Shown: positions 1 through 10,409 of the stretch, in pieces | Layout: each line of letters begins with the position of its first letter | Position numbering within the stretch: the stretch's first letter is position 1 | NCBI GenBank assembly: GCA_037833965.1 | Contig: AP031352.1 | Location: 1,778,501-1,842,500 of the forward strand | DNA: 64,000 bases | From: Marchantia polymorpha subsp. ruderalis | Lineage: Eukaryota; Streptophyta; Marchantiopsida; Marchantiales; Marchantiaceae | Direction of reading: 5' to 3' | Translations under genes and position numbers: made by a program | The notes under the pieces: model-generated | What the model was told of the DNA's origin: nothing | What the model saw: the letters and a program-made list of their open reading frames with translations, nothing else | Database searches by the model: none

Positions 1-1408
1 ACAGAAAAGCGTCGAGCTTCTTTGCTACCTTCCGCCGACTCCTGCTGTCGCCTGTCAACAACCCGGCTGCGCGAAGTTCAAACTCACGTAGTGTGAGTTT
101 CTCCCGCGCCGCCACTTCCCAGTGGGCGTAGCCCTTGAGACAGTGGGCGACACGCCTCGCCGTCTCCTCCTTCGTGCGATCTGCCTCTCGCCTGCGATAC
201 TCTTCAATTACCACTAATTGCGATTCGGCCTCAGCACGCTGCGCTCTCAATTCGCCACACTCTGACTGTAGCCTGCGGATTAAATCCTCATCCGCCTGCC
301 GTGCGAGCTGACACTCCGCCAACAACCGCGTCTGTCGCACGGCTCCTCTGACAGAATCTTATTCTGGGTCTGCTCAGAAATCAGTGCTTCCGTGACCTTC
401 ACTTGCTCCTTGGTGAGCTCTTCCAGTTTCCCATCCCTCACCTTTTCGGAGTACTTGTAGAATTTCTGATTGAGGTTATACTGACCCCACAAGCATTCAT
501 GCTTCTCCTTCAATTCCCTCAACTCCTGGTCCACTCTAGCTAGTAGCTTGCTGCTGTGGACTTTAGTGCGAGTCCGCCTGCACACTAATTCGATGTAAGA
601 TCCCGGCTGAAGTGGATCGGCGTATTTATCGATTTTGCGATCCAAGTACCTCAGCAACGGAATCACCTGCTCAGAGAGCGCCGCCGCCGGCGCTCCAACA
701 ATTTCCTCCTCCTCCTCCTCGGTATCCCCCGCTCCCGACATTTCTTCGGTGGAGCCTCCGTCGTCATCATCCGAGTGGAGAATTTCAGTCGCCATTGATT
801 GCGTCGGCGACTGACCCGAGTGGGGCTGCACGTCGTCGACGTGTGCTGCCTGCAAAGGCACCGCTGCAGCCTCGCTGCTCTTCGCCAAAATGTCTAAGGC
901 GGTAGGCGAATGTGCCCGTGCTACATCCCCGTCGCCCACTTGTTGGTCTTCTACCGTATCCTCTCTGCCGCCGACGTCCGCCGCCGAAGGCGATCGAGCG
1001 GAGGGTGTCTGCGCGGGGTTCGCTTGCGCATCGCGCACCGAAATCTCGTCCCGCGGACAGTCAATCCGCTCCTCTGTCAGTTGCTTCTCCCGCGATCGGT
1101 CCGCGGGGGCTGTGCTTGGCCTGTGCGCATGCGCAAATGCCGGCGCCTTGTCCGCCGCCGGCGCAGCGCCGCGGACGTCCATCGCCAAAGGCGACATGGC
1201 CGGGGGCCGCTCGCTCGATGTCCCTTGGCCCTGAGGCCCTACCGCCGAAGGCGCATCTATCGGCGGATTACCCGCCGATGGTGCGGCCTCCGCACGCTCC
1301 CTGCTCGCATCTCCTCGGCTCGAAGGCCCTGGCGCCGAAGGCGCAAATCGCGGCGCGTTGTGCGCCGGAGGGTATGGCCCCGAAGGCCGGTGTCTCGTAG
1401 GCGGATCT
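1..1408 (-). pseudogene. Family A U3 ORF, C-terminal part (broken)
   Basis: This is the C-terminal half of the family A LTR protein, read leftwards and running off the window at base 1. The proline/serine/alanine linker, the acidic run (DDDDGGSTEEMSG then a Glu run) and the start of the coiled coil are clear. The frame is lost near 335-345, where one base of the intact copies (compare 23860) is missing. The upstream half lies at 3830-5361; the two were separated by the solo LTR at 1409-3824, which sits in the linker codons. An ORF that appears to start near 1686 is chimeric: its first part is inverted solo-LTR sequence. Not functional as it stands. Confidence 0.85.
1404..1408. repeat. Target-site duplication, left (GATCT)
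   Basis: GATCT directly precedes the TG end of the solo LTR and is repeated at 3825-3829. Removing the insertion and one copy restores the reading of the interrupted family A ORF. Confidence 0.9.
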
Positions 1409-3824
1409 TGTAATAACCCACCAAAGGCTAAAACTGCAGTATGGTGGTAAAAAGATCGAACCCACAGGGACAGAGGCAACACACAGAGTAAAAGTGTCAC
1501 GTTTAACAGACTTTTGTAGAGTTTGAATTCTAGGCGACTGTCACTCCCAGAAATACTGTAGTGCTCGACTCGGAGGCTCGACTCGGAGGAGGATCTCGAC
1601 TTGGAGGATGCTCGGAGGATGCACGGTACAGCGTTGTCACTCAACACACACACACATACACACACCTGAAACTGGCAAAAGCACAACTCGGAGGTCGGTC
1701 AGGACCTCCGCTTCGGATTTCAGGAGGAAAGTGTCTCAAAAGTTCACTCAGAGGTTCTGCAGGTAGTGACTCCCACTCCGGCTTTTACTGCCCTTCCGCC
1801 AGGAACTAGCGTAGGGTACCCGGACTGGACTTCCCACTTCGGAACGAAGCCTCTTCATACGCCGTGGACGTCACCCTCGACTCTCACACCAAACGCAGGG
1901 AGTGCAGACCCGACTGAGAACTTAACTGAGACACGATCCAGTAACACACACACAACCTGAATTGCAAACCAAGGCTTACACGAAGTAATAAAACTTCACA
2001 TTGGCATTCAGGGGAAACTTCCCGTAGGAGTACAATCAGGATATGTCACTCGAAGGAGTAAGGGGGAACTGTTCAAGTCTCTAACTCGCAGCCGGCTCTG
2101 AGCATCAGAAATCATCCGCAGGTGCAGATCCGCACTACTCAAGTCTCTAACCGGGTACTAGCTCTGAACATTCAGCCGAAGGCCTTCAACTACAACATAC
2201 GGTAACTTCGCTATGCTGCAGCTTCTCTACGTGGTGCCAGGACCAAAATGCACAAACACGCCAAGAAAGTGAGTTCCTGATCTGCACTTCCGAAACTGGA
2301 AGAGTCCCAGGGCAAAACGCCTTGAACTACTTTATACTCTCTAAGGTCCTAACTAACACTACGCTACCCGCTAGGGTGCGAGCCGCAACAGATCCTACAC
2401 CTGAGGAGTCGGCGGCTACCTTCCCCTCTAACTTACAACCTAAATCTAACCCTAACCCTAAATCTGAATCCTAAGCCTACTGTACAGAGCCGCCAGCGTC
2501 TTTACATCCGAGATCTGAGGCTGAATATTTGCAGGCATGCGTGGCCGACTGAGATCAACGGCCCCACCAAATTTCAGATCCATCCGACCGTCCATCGCAG
2601 AGATATGGACTCCGCAAGATCTCTGAACCGCATCCGGTTTGCCGACCTCGAGTTCGCCGACTCCGAGTTTGCCGACTTGAAGTTCGCCGACCTCGAGTTT
2701 GCCGACCTCAAGTTCGCCGACTCCGAGTTCTCCGAAGGCGTTGACCGCCGAAGACGCACTTCCGCACCTTTGCCTATTTGTAACAGTCACTCCCGACACC
2801 CATAACTCACAGATCCTTGATTCGTTTCAAGAGTTCTTGGGCTCGTTGGAACGAGCGCGTCAAGTTCTTTCTAACGAGACCCTAACTGAGTCAAACCGTT
2901 ACGAGTTGAAAGAGTTATGCCGGTTTTATCCTTCGCCGAAGGCACACTGTCGAAGGCTTGTTATCTGTTATCGCCGAAGGCGCCCGCACGATGTTTCGCC
3001 GACTCCGAGTTCTCTGACCTCAAGTTTGCCGACTCCGAGTTTGCTGACTTGAAGTTCGCCGACCTCGAGTTCGCCGACCTCAAGTTTGCCGACTCCGAGT
3101 TTGCCGACTTGAAGTTCTTTGACCTCGAGTTCGCCGACCTCAAGTTTGCCAACTCCGAGTTCTCCGACCTCGAGTTCTCCGACTTGAAGTTCTTTGACCT
3201 CGAGTTCTCCGACTTGAAGTTCGCCGACCTCGAGTTCGCCGACCTCAAGTTCTCCGACCTCAAGTTCTCCGACTTGAAGTTTGCCGACCTCGAGTTCGCC
3301 GACCTCAAGTTCTCCGACCTCGAGTTCGCCGACCCCGAGTTTGATGTTTCGCCGACTCCGAGTTCGCCGACTTGAAGTTGACCCGAAGAAGTACGTCGCC
3401 GAACGCGAACATCTAGGGCCGAAGGTGGATATTCTGCCGCCGACGAACTCCTTCCGCCTATCCGTAGGCGTTCTCCTTCGCATCTTCCGACAGTCACAAC
3501 TCCCTGAGTCCTCATCCGTTCCAGGCGTTCTTGGGCTCGTTAGAACCAGAGCGTCAAGTTCTTTCCAACGAGACCCTAAGTAACCCAAGGCGTTAAGAAA
3601 TGAGGAAGTAATGAGTGATCTACCGCCGAAGCGAGTCCTGCAGCGTGAACCGCCCGTTCCATTCCAAGCGTTCCACTGTGGCCTAAGCCCAAAACCCCTT
3701 GACTGTCCTCGATCCTCTTTTTACTCTGGCTTTGCGTACCGATTACTATTTACAGCTGCTACCACGGTACTTACTAATCAAAAATGTTTTAGTTCCGGCG
3801 AAAAACAAAAAGTGGGTTACCACA
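1409..3824 (-). mobile_element. Solo LTR, family B-like, lacking the U3 ORF
   Basis: The ends are TGTAATAACCC at the left and GGTTACCACA at the right, that is TG...CA on either strand. The 5-bp direct repeat GATCT flanks it (1404-1408 and 3825-3829). The left 950 bases match the R/U5 end of the B LTR at 57620-58574 in inverse orientation, including a TATA-like tttata at 2331. No internal domain, PBS or PPT is present, so this is a solo LTR. It is 2416 bp against 4868 bp for the B LTR, and the coiled-coil ORF is missing; a minisatellite and short U3 blocks occupy that part. It interrupts the family A ORF. Confidence 0.88.
2636..3375. repeat. 15-bp minisatellite in two blocks
   Basis: Units of about 15 bases of the form GCCGACCTCGAGTTC, GCCGACTTGAAGTTC or GCCGACCTCAAGTTT are arrayed at about 2636-2735 and 2995-3375. 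Single-copy LTR sequence separates the blocks. The open frames read through them (Phe-Ala-Asp-Leu-Glu/Lys repeats) are a product of the 15-base period and are not taken as genes. CTCGAG within the unit is itself a palindrome. Confidence 0.88.
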
Positions 3825-3829
3825 GATCT
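3825..3829. repeat. Target-site duplication, right (GATCT)
   Basis: Partner of 1404-1408. Five bases is the usual duplication for Ty3/gypsy integration. Confidence 0.9.
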
Positions 3830-5361
3830 TCCGCCGGCTCCTTCCCCTTCCTACGTTGGAACGGGGGTGATTCCTGCCTGTGCACAGGCGGCACGTGTGG
3901 AGGTGACCTGCGCACAGGCGGACTGCTTCTTCCTACGCGTAGGCGTAGGTCCACGTCCGCTTGTGGTCGTCTGTCCGCGGAGGCTCGTCCGTCCGCGGAG
4001 TCTCGTCTGTCCGCGGAGGCTCGCCTGTGCGCAGACGGAACACTTGTCCGCAACGCACGTGGTAACTCCGAAGGCCCTCGGCCCGTAGGCGGCCTCTCGT
4101 CCGTCGAGGGTGCAATGCGGTCCGTTGCTCCTGCGGACGTCCGCGCTCCCTCGTTCCTCTCTGGCGACGCACTTCCTTTCTCCGTCGCAATCGTCGCCGT
4201 GTCCGCGCTGTTGGCTGGTAACACCAGCCTGCGCGCCTTCTGCTTCGGCCGGCTGTATGACTCGTACAACGGCCGCGGTCGAATGGGAGCAGAGGGTTCT
4301 TGATGCTGCTCTTCTTCGGACTCCTCTCTCCATCGCCGCTTCCGCAGCGCCCGTGCTGCAGGAGTATTCCTCCCTTCGTCCCTCCTCCTTGACGGAGTAG
4401 AAATTGGTGACTCCTTTGCATCAGTGTCGACCTCATTCTCCCGCACATATCTCCCGTGATGGTCGACGGACAACGGCGGAAAACGCGCAAGCTCCGCCGC
4501 TGTCAAACAATTCCGCTGTCGATAAAAATTAATGAGGAAAGGAGAGAGATGGTTTAGAGTTCCCACTTTCTCCTCAAAAGCGTGCTGTCGCATCACCCTG
4601 TGCAGGATGCTCGCCCAGTGAATTGGAGTTTCCTCGATGATGCACTCCACAAAAGAGACCTGCCACAATGTGATGTAGCAGGCGCGGTGTGGCTGCAGTA
4701 ATTGCAGCAGCGCCGCGGACAAAGTCCGGCGGAATCGATCCTTGTAATCGCGGGTCTTGTACCCATTCTTGGTAGACCTCCCGTTCTTGAACAGCTCCAC
4801 AAATTGCGCCTCTTCCTGCTTGGTCACCTTGACGCTCTCACTGTCGAAGAGGAGGTGCCCTGGCATGCCGGCACATCTCCCCAATGCCTGCGCCCAATCT
4901 TGGACTGTCCACCGATCAACATGCGGACGCAATCCGCGCGAAGGTGGTCCCTGTGGCTCTAGCCACTCGCGCACCATATCCGCACAGATGTAGTTCCATC
5001 CCCATAGCAAGAAATCGAGCTTTCTTGCTATCAGGCGCTCCTCGAAAGCGCGCAGCCCGTTCTGTGGTAGACGGAGCGGCAGCATCCGCAATCGGCCCGG
5101 TCTCGTCATTGCGTTCTTGGAGTTCGCCCGCTTGCTCATTCTACTTCCGCTCCGCTCGAGCTCCTTTCTTCCTCGGCAAACTCTAATCGCCCTCAATTCC
5201 AAATCACGCGCACTCACTTCTCCCTCAATCACCAAGAAATCCTCTGCGCGGCGATGTCGAGAATGCTTAGCAGCCAGCAGATGGACGCGCGCAGCTCGCA
5301 CTAGAGAATGGAATCGCAAATTCAAGAATGGGACGCTCTCCGCCGCCCGGTCGAAAGTCAT
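3830..5361 (-). pseudogene. Family A U3 ORF, N-terminal part (broken)
   Basis: Starts with ATG at 5361 (MTFDRAAESVPFL) as in the intact copies at 26470 and 37644. It carries the conserved helical domain with LDFLLWGWNYIC, RTLSAALLQLLQPHRACY and GTLNHLSPFLINFYR, then the disordered linker down to KGKEPAED. There the solo LTR at 1409-3824 cuts it; 1-1408 is the remainder. The frame is open across this half. Upstream of the ATG only about 43 bases of family A U3 remain before an abrupt join to a plus-strand B LTR near 5405. Confidence 0.88.
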
Positions 5362-5409
5362 GGTCGGCTCTTGCTCGTGGAGGACGACTCAATTGATGGC
5401 CGCTGATCG

Positions 5410-6563
5410 CGCCGGAAGAGCAGGCAGCAGAAGCGGGCGGTGCAAAGGTGACGAACGTCACTGCGGCGTCGACCCCTTCGGGAACCGAAGATCAAGCCGG
5501 AACAGGCTCTCAAGCAGTGGGATCTCCCACTGCCTTGGATATTTTAGCAGGGAGTGGAGCGGCAGTCGCGGCGGAAGCTGCCGCTCGCCACAGTTCCAGG
5601 GAGTCGCCAAGGGATTCGGTGGCGACTGAAATCCTCGAAACGGAGGATGAGACGAGTTCGGAAGAGCAGGAAGCGGACTCTGTGCAGAAGACGCCAACAG
5701 GGGTACTGTGCGAGCAGATAGTTCCACTCCTGCGATATTTGGATCGCAAGACATCCAAGTACTCGGGTTCCGGAAAACCGCAGTCTTGCGTGGAGACTGT
5801 CAAGCGGAGGACGAGGAGCAAGGTGGCCACTTGGGCCTCTAGGTGCCAAACATTGCAGGATAGGAACACTGCCCTCCGACAGCACCTGGCGATCACGCAG
5901 AGGCTATACCAAACCCTGCAACAACAGAGGGAGGATGCGGCGACGAAAGACCAGGCGAATGCCGAGCTAATGCGGGCAAAGATCGAGTCGGAATTGCAGG
6001 AAGAGCGGAGACAAAACCGCATCTTAACAGAAGAGCTTGCGCGCCAGAAGCGCGCATTAGAAGAAAGTCAAAGTACACGCAAGGAGGATGAGGAGTTGTT
6101 GCGCAACTTGCAATCCGAGTGCGCGGATTTGAGGGCGCAGCGCGCAGATGCGGAATTGCAGCTAGCAGAGGTGGAAGGCAGCTGCCGGACGCGAGAAGAG
6201 TTGGCGACGCGGGTGACTCACTGTCTAAAAGTATACGCCCATTGGGAGGTGGCAGCTCAAGAGAAGATCACACTCAGGGAGTTTGAGCTTCGGGCGGCGG
6301 CATTGACGGAGGGTGACAGTCGGAGTCGGCGGCGAGTAGCAAGGAAATTAGAAGCCTTCTTGTCGTGTGCGCGCGACACTTTGGCGCACTTAGAGTCGGA
6401 GGTGATTGCAGCCCTTCGGCGACTGGGGTTGCGCAGCCGGTCGGAAGATTGGCAAGGTAGAGATAGAGAGCGAGGCAGTCCGGCGCGCAGGAGGCGCAGC
6501 ACCGGATCTGCAGAGTGCAGTAGCGTAGTTTGGTTTCGTGCAGGTGTTGCGAGTAGCAGATAG
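5410..6563 (+). pseudogene. Family B U3 ORF, C-terminal fragment
   Basis: Open frame of about 380 codons matching the C-terminal third of the intact B protein at 55061-57616. It has the acidic/serine stretch (ETEDETSSEEQEADS), the conserved block EQIVPLLRYLDRKTSKY, a coiled coil rich in Glu, Arg, Gln and Ala, and the tail RRRSTGSAECSSVVWFRAGV. No ATG begins the fragment and the whole N-terminal domain is missing. It ends with its natural stop at 6561-6563. The coiled coil is still uninterrupted, but there is no sign it could be expressed alone. Confidence 0.8.
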
Positions 6564-6595
6564 GATAGCGTAGTGTTAGTTAGGACCTTAGAGGG

Positions 6596-6602
6596 TATAA
6601 AG
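6596..6602 (+). promoter_or_regulatory. TATA box of truncated B LTR
   Basis: GGG-TATAAAG lies 33 bases after the ORF stop. The same arrangement is seen at 57650 and, in inverse, at 23298. It would drive R/U5 transcription rightwards. Confidence 0.6.
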
Positions 6603-7478
6603 TAGATCAAGGCGTTTAGCCTTGGGACTCTTCCAGTTTCGGAAGTGCAGATCAGGAACTCACTTTCTTGGCGTGTTTGTGCATTTGGTCCTGGCACCAC
6701 ATAGAGAAGCTGCAGCATAGCGAAGTTACCGTATGTTGTAGCTGAAGGCCTTCGGCTGAATGTTCAGAGCTAGTACCCGGTTAGAGACTTGAACAGTTCC
6801 CAATTACTCCTTCGAGTGACATATCCTGATTGTACTCCTACGGGAAGTTTCCCCTGAATGCCAAAGTGAAGTTTTGTTACTTCGTGTAAGCCTTGGTTTG
6901 CAATTCAGGTTGTGTGTGTGTGTTACTGGATTGTGTCTCAGTTGAGTTCTCAGTCGGGCCTGTACTCTCTGCGTTTGATGTGAGTCGAGGGTGACGACCA
7001 CGGCGTATGAGGGACTTCGATCCGAAGTGGGAAGTCCAGTCCGGGTTTCCTACGCTAGTTCCTGGCGGAAGGGCAGTAAAAGCCGGAGTGGGAGTGGGAG
7101 TCACTACCTGCAGAGCCGTTGAGTGAACTTTTGAGACACTTTCCCCCTGAAATCCTAAGCGGAGGTCCTGACCGACCTCTGAGTTGTGCTTTTCCAGTTT
7201 CAGGTGTGTGTGTGTGTTGAGTGACCTACGCTGCACTGTGCATCCTCCGAGCATCCTCCGAGTCGAGCATCCTCCGAGTGACCTCCGAGTCGAGCATCCT
7301 CCGAGTGGCCTCCGAGTCGAGCAGTGCAGTATTTCTGGGAGTGACAGTCGCCTGAGAATTCAAACTCTACAAAAGTCTGTTAAACGTGACACTTTTTACT
7401 CTGTGTGTTGCCTCTGTCCCTGTGGGTTCGATCTTTTTACCACCATACTGCAGTTTTAGCCTTTGGTGGGTTATTACA

Positions 7479-7601
7479 AGAATTCAAACTCCTCAATAGT
7501 CTGTTAAATGTGACACTTTGTACCCTGTGTGTTCCTCTGTCTCTGTGGGTTCGACCTTTCTACCACTATATTGCAGTTTTAGCCTTTAGTGGGTTATTAC
7601 A
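7479..7601 (+). repeat. Family A LTR 3' end fragment
   Basis: These 123 bases match the last part of the A LTR (inverse of 22324-22445) and finish with GGGTTATTACA at 7601. The B LTR end abuts it on the left and unique AT-rich DNA on the right. If a target duplication exists it would be ACACA (7602-7606); its partner is not in the window. Confidence 0.8.
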
Positions 7602-9578
7602 ACACATGCTAGAGCAACCAGCTATGCTAAGTTTTCTGTGTTGATATTTTCTTCAAGGACCTCTAACTGAAAGTCGAACAAAGATTCCGGACTATTATGT
7701 TTCACCTGAAGAGAGATAGATTTGACTCTCCAAAAGATAAGTGATCAGATACTCCAGTAGCGTGTAGCTCCTGCACCAATCACATTTTGAACTTTAGTGA
7801 ACGAAAATGCCTCGAAATATTTAAGAGGACAACGTTGTCACATGATTCGTTTTATGTTTTTCAGTTTGCCTGTACAATATAAAAGCACCAAGATTGAACT
7901 GTAAACTGAATTTTGCACTGAAAAGTCGTCATACATTGGGACAAGAAGTTGAATACAATTTTTGAAGCTTTCTACAACTTAAACAAAAATCTAGTTAAAC
8001 CTTGCAGTATATGTGCAGATTAATGAATATTTGGTATTAAATACATGATAGTGATCACAGGAATTTATTTTACATTTATGAACGTTTTGTGTTGATATTT
8101 TTTTTCTAGTAATTTAACTCACATAAAAAGGTAGTACTGCCGGGTGAGAGAGTGTTTAGAAAGATCTAACATGTGGGAGAAATTAAAGAAGACAACAAGC
8201 TTGATGGCAATTGTTACGCAGTTGACGATGGCTAAACACATTCCCAGCCAGCAAAACCCTCTTCTGAATAATATGAATGTCAAAGTGTTGCTGTGGATTG
8301 CAACAAATCATTCCTGATTATATATGGAAAAACCCAAACAGAAGGAAGACAGTAAGTCTTCTTGCTGTTTAAAGAAACACTGAGGACTAAATGTTGAGGG
8401 TTTATGGTTTCCATATAAAGTTCGCAAAAATTCTTGGTTTACAATGAAGAAATAAGAGAAAACGTATATACAAACAAAATTACCCATCCATCGGTCCATC
8501 GACATCAATAGCTTCTGGAAACCAAGCAAGCAGGCTTGGTGCCTCGGTTCGCGTTCATCGTTGTGGGTAGCCAATCACAGCAAAATCTGTTCTCTCATCA
8601 TTTCGAGTAAAACCAGCCCATGTAACTACATGGTAAGTAGTACTAACCAGTAATTTATCTGTATTAAAAAACAAAGATTCATTTTGCCAACATCAAACCA
8701 GAATGCGAGAGTCTACAATGACTTCCACCCAATAGACTTGGGTCTTCTCATTTGCTGTATTTGTTGTTAGTTTTTTGGAATGGATTAGAAAAAATAATGT
8801 TGACCCCGTTTGGTATTCATATTACGCAGTTTCGAGATAGGCAGGTAAATTTGACTGCGAGAAACAAAACTTTGTAGGGAAACGAGGTATATTCATTGGA
8901 TAATAAACCTTGGTCCCTCACGTTAAAGATCTATTGTAAAATAGTTTAAGCTTTATATTTCTACTATTTTTCCCACCGTACTGGAAAAAATTCACTGTTG
9001 TATTTTCTGGTGCACTACAGAGTAATTAGAGTCAGTCCCAAAATTGGCAACTGTAGCTATGGTAAAATTTGTTCTTCAAAAAGTATCCTAGGATTCGACT
9101 GCAAAAAGAACTATTGGTCATGGTCAGCAACTGCAATTTATTTCATCTTCCTGTCCTTGTAAAGTCTCGGTTAGTTCCTCGAATACGGGAAAGAACAACA
9201 ACCTTGACCTGGTTCCATATATCTTCAGCACCGAAGGTAATGGTAGCCTTAAGTTCCGGCATTCGTTCCGCCTCTGGACCTGCTGGTTTTCCATGCGAGT
9301 CTGAATTCGATTCACATGAATAATGCTGGAAGATTAGAACTCAGCTGTCAAATGTCTTACCAGTCTAGTGGCATAAATGCCTTTTAACCATCGATTCGAC
9401 TGCAATCATTAGTAACATTCTCAACATTCTCATTCTCAGGCTCAACTTGTCTTTCCCTTGTTTAAATATTTGATTTTATGTCAGGTCATGTTAGTATGCA
9501 ATGTCCTTAGCATTCTCACTGGAGCATTGAATGCGAAATTTCAATGAATGACTCCGAAGAAGAATAAGAAGATACTCT
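7602..9578. other. AT-rich intergenic DNA, 3' of CAF1
   Basis: No gene is recognised. A minus ORF of 88 codons at 8308-8574 has no motif I know and looks like chance. Part of this stretch next to 9579 should be the CAF1 3' UTR, but no clear polyadenylation signal was identified. Confidence 0.5.
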
Positions 9579-10409
9579 TTACAAAGGCAGGTTTGACTCA
9601 GTTTTATCCTCTCCCAGTCCAAATAGCACACCTGCGTGCTGTGATAAGAATTTGCAGTCCTGCAAGAATGTGTGTCTCAGCTTGTGAAACGTATCAGATG
9701 TGAGCAAGCTATCAGAACCCGCTTGATGGCAAGGCCCGACTCTTTCCACCGCCAGTAAATCGGCAACTTGATTCAACCCGCCGTAAAGATTGCCACAGAA
9801 CTTCGTCACGTACTTGATGTCGTAGAAGTTGGGGAAGAAAATCTTCAGCAGGGAATGAAATTCGGACTCTTTGTCCGGCAGATTACGGCCCGTGAGCAAC
9901 TTCAACAAGTAGGCAAAGTCGTAACTACTGTGAAATGTAACCCACGTCATCTGGTCATTCAAAACGGCTCCCGATGACATTAAAAGCTCGGCAAATGTAC
10001 GTGCGTCAGCGCCATGTTTGGTGTTCTTCTCGAACTGAATACCACTTCGCTTCAGGAGTTCGATGGAGTCTAAGGCGTACACGTCAGTTTCCAGATTGAA
10101 GTCTTTGAAGTTGAATTGCCACGCACAAGGTCTGTTCCCGCATTGTGGTAGATTACCATTCTCGTCTGAAAATGTTAACCCCAGTTGGATCAAATTCAGC
10201 ATGTTCACGTTGGTTTTGATGATTTGATAGGCATAATCTTCAGAATCTTTGTGTGATGCCATGGGTTTCACCACTACACCAGGAAATTCGGTATCCATGG
10301 CCACGTAGGGATAATCGTCTATGAGATTACGTATCAACTTGAATTCATCTTCAAGGTTCCCTGCCCACACCTCGCGTATGTGGGGATTCTTGTTACTGGG
10401 ATCTGTCAT
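9579..10409 (-). CDS. CAF1: CAF1 deadenylase (CCR4-associated factor 1)
   Basis: 276-residue DEDD-type 3'-5' exoribonuclease, the poly(A)-shortening catalytic subunit of the CCR4-NOT complex, acting on mRNA mainly in the cytoplasm. Catalytic residues are in place: Asp39 and Glu41 in MDTEFPG, Asp164 in [10 protein letters not shown], His228 and Asp233 in [11 protein letters not shown]. The plant-type signature [20 protein letters not shown] is present and the length is that of plant CAF1. The start chosen is ATG at 10409 ([15 protein letters not shown]). The frame extends only to a non-ATG codon at 10436, with a TGA upstream near 10488. No intron is needed. [10 protein letters not shown] differs slightly from the usual HSGYDFGYLL but keeps the metal-binding Asp. 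It is the only recognisable host gene here. Confidence 0.93.
   Translation of the reverse strand: MTDPSNKNPHIREVWAGNLEDEFKLIRNLIDDYPYVAMDTEFPGVVVKPMASHKDSEDYAYQIIKTNVNMLNLIQLGLTFSDENGNLPQCGNRPCAWQFNFKDFNLETDVYALDSIELLKRSGIQFEKNTKHGADARTFAELLMSSGAVLNDQMTWVTFHSSYDFAYLLKLLTGRNLPDKESEFHSLLKIFFPNFYDIKYVTKFCGNLYGGLNQVADLLAVERVGPCHQAGSDSLLTSDTFHKLRHTFLQDCKFLSQHAGVLFGLGEDKTESNLPL

Larger units (their letters stand above)
5405..7478 (+). mobile_element. Family B LTR, 5'-truncated
   Basis: Plus-strand B LTR sequence beginning inside the U3 ORF (compare 56460) and running to the LTR end GGGTTATTACA at 7478. It holds the C-terminal part of the B ORF, a TATA box at 6596-6602 (gggTATAAAG), the short hairpin just after it, and R/U5. 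The left end is an inverted junction with family A sequence. At 7479 the sequence passes straight into the tail of a plus A LTR, which suggests that the B LTR was inserted in that A LTR and later lost its 5' part. Confidence 0.82.

Noticed and set aside
280..1686. A 468-codon minus ORF beginning MCFCQFQVCVCVCV
   Set aside because: Chimeric: the first 90 or so codons are solo-LTR R/U5 sequence and the GT microsatellite; the rest is a frameshifted piece of the family A ORF.
2447..2464. Telomere-like CTAACCCTAACCCTAAA
   Set aside because: Only about two and a half units inside a solo LTR; too short to be an interstitial telomere array or a chromosome end.
2917..3588. Long repetitive ORFs on both strands (FADLEFADLKF and VGELEVGELEV types)
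   Set aside because: They arise from a 15-base minisatellite whose period is a multiple of three. No conserved domain or counterpart in other LTRs.
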